Of a stretch of 64,000 bases of DNA, positions 33,059 through 44,100 are shown one piece after another. The first letter of the stretch is position 1. Every line of letters starts with the position of its first letter. Made by a program: the position numbers and the translations under genes. The stretch is from Lotus japonicus (Eukaryota > Streptophyta > Magnoliopsida > Fabales > Fabaceae). The stretch spans positions 23,127,802 to 23,191,801 of the forward strand of contig NC_080041.1 in NCBI RefSeq assembly GCF_012489685.1, read 5' to 3'. The notes under the pieces are model-generated. The model was not told the origin of the DNA. It did not search any database and saw only the letters and a list, made by a program, of their open reading frames with translations.

Positions 33059-34198
33059 TTAGGAAGGAAATTCCTTTCCATTGATTAACTTACCACAATT
33101 GCAAGGAAGAAACCTTGCACAAAACCTCTGGAGTAAATCCTCCCATGAGGCTATGTCCTCTTGCTCATCAAACCAAGCTCTAGCCTCCCTCGTCAAAGAA
33201 TGAGGGAAGAGTTTAATCTTCACTTCATCACTTGAAACACCCTCAATCTTAGCAAGGGTGCTAGCTTGGGTAAACTTCACCATATGAGCATGCAAGTTCT
33301 CGTACTTGGACCCCTCATACTTGTTACCATTAACAAGCTTGATGAGAGCCGGATGGAACTCATCAATTTGGGCATTAACTTTGGGGATCTCTTCCGAAAC
33401 CTTCGACCTGTTTCTAATCACATCACAGACAAAGTCATCGTCATGGTTAGTCTCAATCATAGGATTAAAAACAGAAAACCGTACCTTTTCCTTACCAACA
33501 CGGAGAATGAGGTGACCCTTGTCAACATCAATCTTAGCTCTCCCAGTAGCTAAGAAAGGTCGACCAAGAATGAGAGGAATCTTCTCATCCTCCTCCATAT
33601 CCAGCACAACAAAGTCTATGGGGAACACATACTTGTCCACCCGCACCATTACATCCTCCACAATCCCATATGGAGTCTTAAGGGATCGATCCGCCATTTG
33701 CAAGGAGAGCATGGTTGGGGTAACCTCTCCTAGGTTAAGCTTCTCAAACATGGTGAGCGGCATCAAATTGATGCTCGCTCCAAGATCACACAAGGCCTCC
33801 ACATCCGCCATGTCTTCAATTTCCACCGGAATAGTGAAACTTCCGGGGTCCCTTCTCTTCTTTGGCATCTTCCGCTGCAAAATGGCACTACATTCCTCCG
33901 TCATCAACACCGTCTCATCTACTCCCTTCAATCTTCTTCTCTTATGCAGAATATCCTTCATAAACTTAGCATATATAGGCATTTGTTCCAAAGCATCGGC
34001 AAAAGGAATACTAATATGAAGCTTTTTGAAAACTTCAACAAATTTTGAAAACTTTTTATCTAAGCTCTTCTTAGCCAATGCTTTAGGGAACGGAACCTTG
34101 CTAGTTTCAGGAGTAAGATCAACTTCCTCTCTCACCTTAATAGGCACAACAACTTCTCCTTCCACTCTATCCTCTCTCTTTTCTCCCTCTGTTTTTTT
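33059..34198 (-). pseudogene. aspartic protease fused to a second Gag-like domain
   Basis: Lies in the -1 frame relative to gag and overlaps its end at an A8 run (34192-34199). It contains FPKALAKKSLDKKFSKFVEV, the protease active-site block ALCDLGASINLMP (D-L-G-A) and IPLILGRPFLATGRAKID. After the protease, instead of RT, comes FHPALIKLVNGNKYEGSKYE, IKLFPHSLTREARAWFDEQE and IASWEDLLQRFCARFLP, clearly related to the capsid part of the upstream gag (IRLSLFPFSLRDTAEEWL, ITSWEDLAEKFTTRFVP) but divergent. The ORF ends at 33059. Expression would need -1 frameshifting. I see no RT. Confidence 0.85.
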
Positions 34199-35648
34199 TC
34201 TTCAATTCATTCATCACTCTCCCACTTCTAGTGGCTACAACAGAGGTATTTTCTTGCTTAGGATTGGGGATAGTGTCGGAAGGAAATTTACCTTGAGGTC
34301 TCTCGGCTATTTGCTTGGCCAGCTGGCCAAATTGATTCTCAAGATTCTTGATAGCCGCCTCTTGATTCTTGTAATTATTCTCTGTCCGGTTGATGAAAGT
34401 TTCCACCAACTCTTCTAAGCTCTTCTTGGAACCACTACCTTCACCTTCTCCTCGCTCTTGAGGTTGTCTTGAGCTTTGGCCTTGGAATCCTTGGCTAGGA
34501 AATTGTCTTTGAAAACCATTTCCTTGCCCACTACCACCTTGCCTCCAAGAAAAATTAGGGTGATTCCTCCATCCTGGATTGTAAGTATTTGAAAATGGGT
34601 CATTCCGAGCTTGACCCATAGCCTTCACTTCCTCCTCCGGTCTAGTCTCTGTGCATTCTTCGCTGTCATGTGGCCCTCCACAAGTCACACACTCCACTTT
34701 GGCAACTCGACCACCAATCTTGGTAGTCTTCATTTGATTTTGAATCTCATTCATTTGCTGGGAAAGTTGCTTGTTGGAGGCCATAAGTTGATCATAAGCT
34801 TCAACCTCAAGGACTCCTCTTCGGGCTTGGCGATCATTACTAGAGTTCATGGCTCTTATAGCCATTTTTTCAATCAACTCATACCCCACTTGTGGAAGTA
34901 AGGCATCGAACTCTCCACTTGAAGCCGCATCCAAACCAAACCTCGAAGAATATTGGAGACCATCATAGAACTTTGCTACTTGTTCAGCTTGAGTAAGGTT
35001 ATGTTGAGGACACCTCCTCAAGAGCTTCTTGAACCTCTCCCAAGCTTCATAGAGATTCTCATTGGTGGATTGAGCAAAAGTCATGATGTCATTCTTGAGC
35101 TTCCTCAAGAGGGCTCTCGGAACAAACCTTGTGGTGAACTTCTCAGCCAAGTCTTCCCAAGATGTAATGCTACCTTGGGGCTGTGAATTCAACCACTCTT
35201 CAGCAGTATCCCTCAATGAAAAAGGGAATAAACTCAAGCGGATGGTGTCCGCTGAAACATTCTGAACTCTGTAGGTGTTGCAATTGCGGATAAACCGCTC
35301 CATGTGTGCATGAGGATCTTCAAGAGCACCTCCACCATACTGATTTTGGCTCACCAAGTTGATGAATGCCGGCCTCAGCTCAAAGTTTCCCGTGCCATTG
35401 GGGGGAACTATAGCAGCCGAGGTGAGGTCTCTAAGAGAACGATTAGCATTCTCCAATTCTTGCTCTTGAAGTCTTTGAGCAAGAGCCTCATTCACTCTTT
35501 CTTCAATGTGGGCTTGCATCTCCTCCTCCGTCATATGGGCAGCCATGGCGGCTAACTCAGCAGCTCTTTGTTGAGCTCGTCGACAATGGAGGGTGCGTTC
35601 TGGCTCCGGATCAAACAGCAGTGGATCCGTGCCAAGACTACCGTGCAT
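34167..35648 (-). CDS. Athila-type Gag polyprotein
   Basis: An intact 493-residue frame from ATG 35648 to a stop at 34167. Capsid core: FELRPAFINLVSQNQYGG, DPHAHMERFIRNCNTY, IRLSLFPFSLRDTAEEWLNS, ITSWEDLAEKFTTRFVP and QSTNENLYEAWERFKKLLRR. Then a Cys-rich knuckle-like VTCGGPHDSEEC and a Gln/Gly-rich tail. Gag assembles the particle and packages RNA. The end of the frame contains AAG AAA AAA AAC, a slippery site into the protease frame. It is the best-preserved protein in the window, in keeping with a recent insertion; it could act in trans with a partner element's polymerase. Confidence 0.93.
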   Translation of the reverse strand: MHGSLGTDPLLFDPEPERTLHCRRAQQRAAELAAMAAHMTEEEMQAHIEERVNEALAQRLQEQELENANRSLRDLTSAAIVPPNGTGNFELRPAFINLVSQNQYGGGALEDPHAHMERFIRNCNTYRVQNVSADTIRLSLFPFSLRDTAEEWLNSQPQGSITSWEDLAEKFTTRFVPRALLRKLKNDIMTFAQSTNENLYEAWERFKKLLRRCPQHNLTQAEQVAKFYDGLQYSSRFGLDAASSGEFDALLPQVGYELIEKMAIRAMNSSNDRQARRGVLEVEAYDQLMASNKQLSQQMNEIQNQMKTTKIGGRVAKVECVTCGGPHDSEECTETRPEEEVKAMGQARNDPFSNTYNPGWRNHPNFSWRQGGSGQGNGFQRQFPSQGFQGQSSRQPQERGEGEGSGSKKSLEELVETFINRTENNYKNQEAAIKNLENQFGQLAKQIAERPQGKFPSDTIPNPKQENTSVVATRSGRVMNELKKKNRGRKERG

Positions 35649-35753
35649 AAACTGAAATCACAAAACAGAGAAAAGGTTAGTAACACCTATTCAATGCAAT
35701 GCTTAGTAACACAAACAAACAAACTCTTTAACTTAAATCGAAAACCACAAACA

Positions 35754-35772
35754 ATCCCCGGCAACGGCGCCA
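35754..35772 (-). other. primer-binding site, tRNA-Asp type
   Basis: The minus strand reads TGGCGCCGTTGCCGGGGAT, the Athila/Tat PBS complementary to tRNA-Asp, six bases inside the 5' LTR. Confidence 0.95.
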
Positions 35773-35778
35773 AAAACT

Positions 35779-38320
35779 TGTTGGTCGATTCGCAAGTGTA
35801 CGAATACCTCCGGGTTTTAAAATATCGAACCACATGAAGGTATGAAAAACGGTAGAAAGGGGGGGTTTGAATAACGTTTTCAGTATAAAACTTCCACCTT
35901 AAAGATTTTGACAAATCTTTCGAGAACTTAAGTGCTAAAGATAAGAGATAGAAAAGCACACAAGGATTTTATCCTGGTTCACTTGATAAATCACTCAAGC
36001 TACTCCAGTCCACCCGTTAAGGTGATTTCTTCCTTCTTAGAATGAAGGCAATCCACTAATCAGGTAAGAGTTACAACTGCACTTGAAACCTACAAGTGAC
36101 TAACAATTACACTGACTTAGCTCACACTAAGATTCACTCTCTTAGTCTTCTCTAGGATCCGATCAACCTTGATCTCCTAAAGGAACTAAACAAACTGTTT
36201 ATCAAAGAATTGTTTACAAGAGATTTGCTTCTAAAAAGCTAATAGTAAACTCAATGAATTTCAGATGAAAGAAAACTTAGAAGAATTTAAGATTGTCTTG
36301 CGTATGTGAATGCTTCTAGCCGTTTCTTTCAGTCTTCAGCCTCTTTATATACTCCAAGGATTAGGGTTGAGCGATGCATGGGAAATGCTACCGTTGGAGG
36401 GCAGTTCTGGAAAATCCAGCTTCTGCTGTGGCTGAGAACGTTAGGTAGGTCGTCAGGAAGGTACAGTTGCTTTTGTACTTGGATAGCGACGCGACCTTTA
36501 AACCTAGGAGACTTCTGATCAGGGGAATGCTTCGTATTGGAACTTGTGAAGCCGGTTGATCAGAGTCAGAGGGAAAGCACAGATCCTCTGACCATTGTAT
36601 CTTCTGATTCTGAACTCAGAGGGAAGAACATGGCCTTCAGAGTTTCTTGCTTCTGGACTTCAGAGTTTCCACTATTCAGCTTCTGGATCTTCAGAGTCTT
36701 CTACACCATCAGAACATCTGAACCTTCAGTGTTTCTTGGTTATCAGAACTTCTGGATCTTCAGAGCTTCTAGTGACTGAGTCCACATCAGAGTTTGTATA
36801 ACTTCAGAACTTCTGAAGCTTTTCCACTGTTCATACTGAACATGGTGAATGCGAAAGCGTTGCTTGGGTCACTCTTTATACACAGTGCTTCTGATTTGTG
36901 TGAGATTGAGTTGAGGTCAGAGCCTGTAAATAGCACACTCAGAAAAACACGTTAGAGTACCACAATTGTTCATATCAAAAGGTTAACTTGTAGTCATCAA
37001 AACATAGAGTTGTACTACTAGATCAAAACTTGATCTTACACCACAGGGATGGTGAGTGAGAATTGTTGATTTAAGCCTAAAGTTTGCAAGTTCTTAAAGC
37101 AGTAAATTTCAAAGATTGGTTTTGGTTGATTGTGACAAAAGTTTTGCAAAAGAGCAATGATGAATAAGTTGTGAAAAACAAATGATGGAAAATCGCCTTG
37201 GGTTTTTGATCATCTAATCCATTTTAGTCCACCTATCCTATGCATGTGAAACCTTGATTCAACTCTTGTTGTAAAAGCCTATGTACTTACTAGTTGATTC
37301 CTCACAAAAGTAATTCTCTCAAATTGAAAGTTAAGCCCAATTCCTTGTGTACATAAACATTCATAAGAGGTATAATATCATGTATAATCAGGCCAACAAG
37401 ACCCTACCCTCACTCTATTCCTAGAAGCAAGCATAGAAGGACCTATTCCAATTCATGTCCCTAAATCATAACAAATTTCCATTTGATTATAATCTAGCCT
37501 ATAGCAAAGGTGCACCAAAGCTAAACATGCAATAGGGAATTGAAATACAAGATTGAATCAAGACTCATGCATAGAGATAGGATTTAACAAACTAAAATTT
37601 CATAGAATCTCTTAACCCAAAGCAAAAAGAGAACTAGCCACTCATGGCTAGTGAATTCATGAAGAAAATGTAAATAAAACCTGAGAAAAAGTACAAGTTG
37701 GAAGCCTCCCTTGGCCCCAAAGTTCTCCTCAGCTCTCAAACTTGATAAAAAATGAGTAAAATGTCCAAATGTATCAAAGAAATTGGCCTAAGCCTTATTT
37801 ATAGGCAAATTACACGAAGCTGGGCGCTCAGGCGCCAATTCAGAGCGCCTGAGCGCCAATTGCATGTTGAAAAACATGCCTCTGGACCCTATTGGCGCCT
37901 AGGCGCCCACTCCCAGCGCCTAGGCGCTTAAGCTCGCCTGAAAAGGACTTTTTGGCTTCTGAAACTCCACTTTTCAATCCTCTTTAAGTTCTTCATCAAT
38001 TCCATGCTTCTTGGCCTTCTTTCTCCTTCAGTTTCTGCACTCCAAACCTAACCAACAAGACAAGGAAGATTCTAGAAGCTCCAAGAGCTCATTAGCACAA
38101 GAGGTCCTTCATAAAACACAACAAAACCATGCAAGTCCTAAACTTTACTTAAAATGCAAGAAAACTACCTATAAAACTACTAAATTACCAAAACAAAATA
38201 AAGACTAAGGAAAAGAATAAAAATGCATGAGAATGCATGAAACACTACATGAGACTCAACAAAAAGACTCAAAACAAACAAAGAAATGACCCTAAAAACA
38301 CTACTAAAACAGGGTCATCA
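35779..38320 (-). repeat. 5' LTR of Athila-like element, interrupted
   Basis: Same sequence as 28374-29704, interrupted by a 1206-bp solo LTR at 35835-37040. The GCGCC cluster (37823-37932) and TATA box (about 37796-37807) are also conserved here. Confidence 0.95.
35835..37040. mobile_element. copia solo LTR (SIRE/Maximus-like)
   Basis: TGAAGGTATG to GATCTTACA with target duplication CCACA (35830-35834 and 37041-37045). The G-run GGGGGGG followed by TTTGAATAACG near the start resembles SIRE/Maximus LTRs. It contains repeated CAGAACTTCTG/TTCAGAG phrases at 36590-36810. No coding sequence. Confidence 0.8.
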
Positions 38321-38845
38321 GTGGCCATGATGTGCTCCCTACTGCACATGTGAACTATGAAGATGCTAGTTCTATTTTGAACTACATCAACCGCACTAGG
38401 TAATTTTCTTATGCACCATACTTTTAAAATTGACTTTATCTATGGATAGAAATTTTATATTCTTCACATGCATGCTGGTCTCCCACGGCTCACATTTCTG
38501 GAGTGAAAACAGAATATGATGTAGACCCTGCTCCCTATGGGGCTTTATTTTCATCAAGGGGCCCGAATACTAATGATCTTGCAATTCTCAAGGTTGCGTT
38601 TAATTTTGCATGATTATCAATTGCCCCTTAGAATTACTTGCTCCGTAAGTGACCATACATTTATAATTTTGTTGTTGCTTCAGCTGGTCATCACCGCACG
38701 AGGCCTAAGCATCATTGCTGCATATGGTGGATCTAGTGCAGATCCCTTCATCCAAATGTCAACCACTTCAATGGTAGAAATCAAAATTTTTATGGATTTT
38801 TATATATGGTGTATATTCTCATAAAATCTACTTAATTTTTTGTAG

Positions 38846-39480
38846 CATGCTTTGCAAGAGGGGAGCTCTTGATTCAAAGAAGGTAGTGGGAAAATATTTT
38901 TTTCTCATCTTGCCTGTGATGGTGATAAAGATCCTTCTGAGTATGCAAAAGCTTTGGAAAGGGCTCGTGTTGGAGTAGTGGGTTTAATTTTGGGTCAAGC
39001 AAAAAAATTAATCGTTTTAAGTGTTAGTGACCATGATGTGCTCCCTTCTGCACATGTGAACTACGAAGATGCTAGTTCTATTTTGAACTACATCAACAAC
39101 ACTAAGTAATTTTCTTATGCTCCATACTTTTAAAATTGACTTTATTCATGCATAGAAATTTTATGTTCTGCACATGCATGCAAGTCTCCCACGACTCACA
39201 TTTCTGGAGTGAAAACAGAATATGATATAGACCTTGCTCCCTATGTGGCTGTATTTTCATCAAGGGGCACAAATACTAAATGATCTGGCAATTCTTAAGC
39301 TTGCGTTTAATTTTGCTTGATTATCAATTGCCCCTTAGGATTTTTTACTCCGTAAGTGACCATATTTTTATAATTTTGTTGTTGCTTCAACCAGACATCC
39401 TCGCAACGGGCGTAAGCATCATTGCTGCATATGGTGGATCTAGTGCAGGTCCCTTCATTTAAATGTCAAGCATTTCAATG
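38846..39480 (+). pseudogene. subtilase exon block, copy 2
   Basis: Exons A 38846-39105, B about 39184-39299, C about 39391-39480. Splice signals at B (CAA acceptor, lost GT donor) and C (CAA) are mutated, and exon C has a TAA stop near 39460. Same gene segment as copy 1. Confidence 0.85.
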
Positions 39481-39543
39481 GTAGAAATCCTAATTTTTTA
39501 TCTATGGTAGATCTTCTCTTAAAATCTACTTAATATTTTTTAG

Positions 39544-40176
39544 CAAGCTTTGCAAGAGGGGACCTCTTGATTCAAAGAAGGCACATGGGAAAATACTGTT
39601 TTGTCATCTTGCTCGTGATAGTGATAAATATTCTTCCGAGTATGCAAAAGCTTTGGAAAGGGCTCGTGTTGGAGCAGTGGGTTTAATTTTGGGTCGAGCC
39701 AGAAATTTAATGGTCTTCTGTGTTGGTGACCATGATGTGCTCCCTACTGCACAAGTGAACTATGAAAATGCTAGTTCTATTTTGAACTACATCAACCGCA
39801 CTAGGTAATTTTCTTATGCTCCATACTTTTAAAATTGATTTTATCCATGGATAGAAATTTTATATTCTACACATGCATGCAGGTCTCTCACGCCTCACAT
39901 TTCTGGAGTGAAAACAAAATATGATGTAGACCTTACCCCTATGTGGCTGTATTTTTATCAAGGGGCCCGAGTACAAATTATCCGGCAATTCTCAAGGTTG
40001 CGTTTAATTTTGTTTGTTATCAATTTCCCCTTAGGATTTCTTACTGCGTAAGTGCTCATATTTTTATAATTTTGTTGTTGCTTCAGCCGGAAATCATCGC
40101 ACCGGGCGTAAGCATCATTGCTGCATATAGTGGATCTAGTGTAGGTCCCTTCATTCAAATGTCAGGCACTTAAATG
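39544..40176 (+). pseudogene. subtilase exon block, copy 3
   Basis: Exons A 39544-39804, B 39883-39996, C 40087-40176. Splice sites are mostly preserved. Exon C carries TAA in place of the serine codon of the GTSM motif (40171-40173). Confidence 0.85.
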
Positions 40177-40230
40177 GTGAATTTTTATCTTTGGTAGATA
40201 TTCTCTTAAAAGCTACTTAATTTTTTGTAG

Positions 40231-41179
40231 CATGCTTTGCAAGATGGGAGCCCTTGATTCAAAGAAGGCACGTAGGAAAATACTGTTATGTCAGCTTGGT
40301 CGTGTTAGTGATAAAGATCCTTCCAAGTATGCAAAGGCTTTGGAAGCGGCTTGTGTTGGAGCAGTGGGTTTAATTTTGGGTCGGGCAAAAAATTTAATGG
40401 TTTTCAGTGTTGGTGACCATGATGTGCTCCTTACTGCACATGTGAAATATGAAGATGCTAGTTCTACTTTGAACTACATCAACCACACCAGGTAATTGTC
40501 TTATACTCTATACTTTTAAAATTCACTTTATCCATGCATATATATTTTTTATATTCTGCTTTGCATGTAGGTCTCCCACGCCTAACATTTCTGGAGTGAA
40601 AACAGAATATGATGTAGAGCCTGCTCCCTATAAGCTGTATTTTCATCAAGGGGCCCGAATACTAATGATCCAGAAATTCTCAAGGTGGTGCTTAATTTTG
40701 CTTGATTATCAATTGCCCCTTAGGATTTCTTACTCCGTAAGTGACTATATATTTATTGTTGTTGCTTCTGCCAGACATCACCACAGCGGGCGTAAGCATC
40801 ATGGCTGCATATGGTGGATCTAGTGCAGGTCCCTTCATTCAAATGTCAGGCACTTCAATGGCTTGTCCATATGTGGCTGGTGTTGCAGAATCGCTTAAAT
40901 TTATTCATTCGGATTGGAGTACTGCAACAGTAAAATCAGCAATAATGACCACAAGTAAATGAGTACACTTATAAGATCATCGCATTCAGTTTATTATATA
41001 CCTTTTATAATAATTTATAAAGTCATTCTCTTTTGCAGCAAGTACAGAGGATAGTTCTGGGAGGCCTATGATGGAGGAGCATTTTTCAGAATTGAAAGAA
41101 GCAACACCATTCGCATATGACGCAGATCACATCCAACCGAACATTGCCATGGACCCCAGAACTTGTCTATGACCTTACC
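40231..41179 (+). pseudogene. subtilase exon block, copy 4, continuing into the catalytic and downstream exons
   Basis: Exons A 40231-40491, B 40571-40684 (a small deletion shifts the frame at the FSSRGP region), and C 40771-40954, which here continues through [18 protein letters not shown] to a donor at 40955. The next exon (41039-41179) encodes EDSSGRPMMEE and HIQPNIAMDP, then runs into the solo LTR at 41180. A 1-nt shift near 41160 gives a stop. Confidence 0.88.
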
Positions 41180-44100
41180 TGTAAGACCCTGAAATAAATA
41201 ACTAGCTTATTTATTTAATTTCAATATTTTAATTTTATAGAGTTTATTTAAAAGCAATGATTAAATTATAATTATTTTTGTGTGTATTATTCTATTTTAA
41301 TTCTAGGAATTTCTACTCTTTAATTATCTATTTCTTTTATGAAGAGATGACCTGCTCTAACAGGTCATACTCCTTAGTTACCTATGATAACCTATCACCA
41401 AAGAATATTCTTTATTCTTTTCCTCCAACCACTCATTCAAAATATCTATTTTTCCTCCCATCCTCACCACACATTCAAATTTTCTAATCACATTCTCTCT
41501 TCGTGGTCCCCACCTCAATCAAATTTGACTTTTCCTCTCTCTCACTTACTCATTCAATTCTTTTTATTTTTCCCCCACATCTCCTCTTTTCACGTGATTC
41601 ACCTCCCCATCTGATTTAATTCATTTCTCATCACATGCATCAGACATGATGCATGACTCATGCACAGCCCATTGGTCCCACCACCTCACAAATCTGATTC
41701 CCTTTCTCCCTCTTCACTCGTCTCACGCACTCTCCCTCTCACTTCTTCTTCATTCACGTTTCTTTTTCTTCCTTCCCACTACAGCTTCTTCTCTTTTTCC
41801 TCTGCAACTCACCCACAACACCTTCTTCTTCTTCAATTTATTTCTGTTGCAAAACCCATCACCATCACCTTCTTTTCTCTTCACCACAGCCCCAGTTACT
41901 CCTTCTCCTCCCTTAAGCTGAGCATCAGCACCATGTCCTTCTTCTCCTTCCATGTGCAAACCACCATGGCATCACCCAAGCTAGCCACCACCGCCAGCAG
42001 CCACGGTGACGCCGCCACTTCCTTCAGCCGCGAGCACCACCACGTCCTCACCACCATCACGTGACCATGAACGAGCCACCTTGGTCACCACCACAAAACC
42101 CTAGCCGCCACCTTTTTCCTCCGATCTCCGGCGAACCATTAAGTTTTTGGAGAAACAAACACCACCAATGAACTCCCCTCATCATCCGCAACAAAACCCC
42201 TCCACCGATTCGATGATCGGCCACCGTGACTCCGGCGACCGCCGTCGCCGCCGTCTTCTCCGGCAAGCTTTGTTCTGAGAAAGGAGGCCAATTTCTTGAA
42301 GCTCTCAACCTCCTCTTCCTGAATCTAAGGCTCAATCATCTTTAAGAGGTGATTATTCTTATCTATTTCAAATTTCCCTTTTCAAAACCCTAGCTTTTCT
42401 CTTGTTCATATCCTGAGTTCCATTCTCTGAGTTATGTGCCTTTATCATTCAGTTTCAATGGCTACTGGAGGAAGGGGAGAGCCCGACCAGACCAGACCAG
42501 AGGAAGAAGTGAAGCTCAGTCCTATGACCATGAGACTTGAGGTAGAAGGAGAAAGAATTGAACACTGTGTTTAGAAATTATATGTTAATTGAAAAGATAA
42601 GATTATTGGTTGTATGGTTTTTGTCAATTGTTAGTCTAGGGTTAATATATTTTTCTGATTTGGAAAATAGAAATTGGATTTTAGTTTTACAAAATGTATC
42701 ATGGTGCTGCTGTATTTTATATATAGGAAGCCTTGTACTTTAGCCCTTTGTGAATTAAAGTACAAAGGTTAGGTTTTCAGAATGAAAACTTAGTAGGATT
42801 TACGAACTCTTGAACTCGTTCTTAAGTTGTGTTAACAAATGAATTTGAAGAAGTTGTCTTCATAAGAATTGTAGATCTTTTTGTTAGAAAACGTTTGCCG
42901 CTGGTTTCATGTCGTTCCGACTCGTGTAGCTCAAGTTATGCGCATTTTAGTGAGCACGGGTTAAGCTGTCCCGTTTCTCACGAACTGCTGTTAGTATTTT
43001 ATTTTTCCTGAATTTTGTACTTCAAATTTAGACTTGAAAATTTATAGGTATTTACAAAACATGTAGACGAAACCATGATAAAAATATTAGATTTTTCGGA
43101 GTGCATTTGACGTATTTAAAAATTAGCCAAAGTTGCTGTACAGTTTATAATCGTTTGACAAAATTAGTTATTTCAAGTGCAAAGAGTTGCTTTGAAAAAT
43201 AGATGAGAACATCTTTTATTTTAAAATGATATTACAATGCTTTGGAGTAGGAAAACCCCTTTTGTACTTTACTTACGTACGTTGTTTATCTGTTTATGAA
43301 AATAGATGACGTTTGAGTTTTACGCTCATTTATTCGTTGGAAAACGATTGCGAAAGGTTTTGAAAGTCGAACAAGTTTTTGGAAGTGTTAGGGAATAAGA
43401 GTGTGGATATTATCTCTTTTGTTAATGAATGTTTTAGGGATAACATATTTGGTTAGAGATAGAGCACTTAGGTTTGGATTCCCGAGTGATGAATTAGACT
43501 TGGAAAGTAATTACGCTTTGTGTACTTACTAGTATATAAACCCGTGCTTTGCACGGTGAGTATATGACCAGAATTTTTTTAAAACAACAGGTTTCCTACA
43601 TATATAATACTGTATATAATATGACACATAAAAGGAATTTTCCAACACATGTCATTGCATTTTAATTAACACAGTAACCAGTGTCCAATGCATGATAAAA
43701 ACCAAGAGATGCAAATCAAAGTGCATTAGTTCAACCCATCCAACGAATAATACTTGCGGATCTCCATCAACCCTTTAAACAAAAATGGCTTTTTGAAATT
43801 TCTTTCATATGATACCAAATGAACCTTTCCAAGGGGATTAAACAACTTCCACTCCTAGCTAAGTTCATGATCATATTCAACTGCAAATTGGCGTCACACC
43901 AACGCTACTTCTTGCACATTCCACATAAGTCATTGTAATTACAAAATCAGGAATCATATGAGCACAATTTTAACTTGAAATCATGCTTATCACCTGCAGA
44001 GGTAATGAAACAATGGCAATGGCATCTCTACAAAACCTAGAAGATCATCTCAAATATTCATCTCCATCTACACAGCAGAATTTTATTCACAGCAAACAAC

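Larger units (their letters stand above)
28374..38320 (-). mobile_element. Athila-like non-autonomous Ty3/gypsy element
   Basis: Inserted in exon A of the subtilase with target duplication GTGAC (28369-28373) / GTGGC (38321-38325). On the minus strand: 5' LTR 38320-35779, tRNA-Asp type PBS, gag, protease, a second gag-like domain, an internal promoter-like cluster, a 'putative plant transposon protein' ORF, 3' LTR 29704-28374. Both LTRs are 1331 bp once a solo LTR in the 5' copy is removed. By eye they differ at about eight positions, so the insertion is young. Reverse transcriptase, RNase H and integrase are missing. Confidence 0.92.
28187..38773 (+). pseudogene. subtilase exon block, copy 1 (split by Athila-like element)
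   Basis: Exon A starts at 28187 (LCKRGSLVSKKARGKMLFCH) and is cut at 28373 by the retrotransposon. It resumes at 38326 and ends at a GT donor after 38399. Exon B is 38478-38592, with its acceptor changed from CAG to CTG. Exon C is 38684-38773, ending at the serine motif (TTSM) where the block stops and intron-like GTAGAAATC follows. Confidence 0.85.

Noticed and set aside
41646..42064. Pro/Ser/Thr-rich frames of 91-134 codons ending with MSFFSFHVQTTMASP
   Set aside because: Within the solo LTR bounded by TTACC duplications; C/T-rich composition explains the open frames and no family is recognisable.
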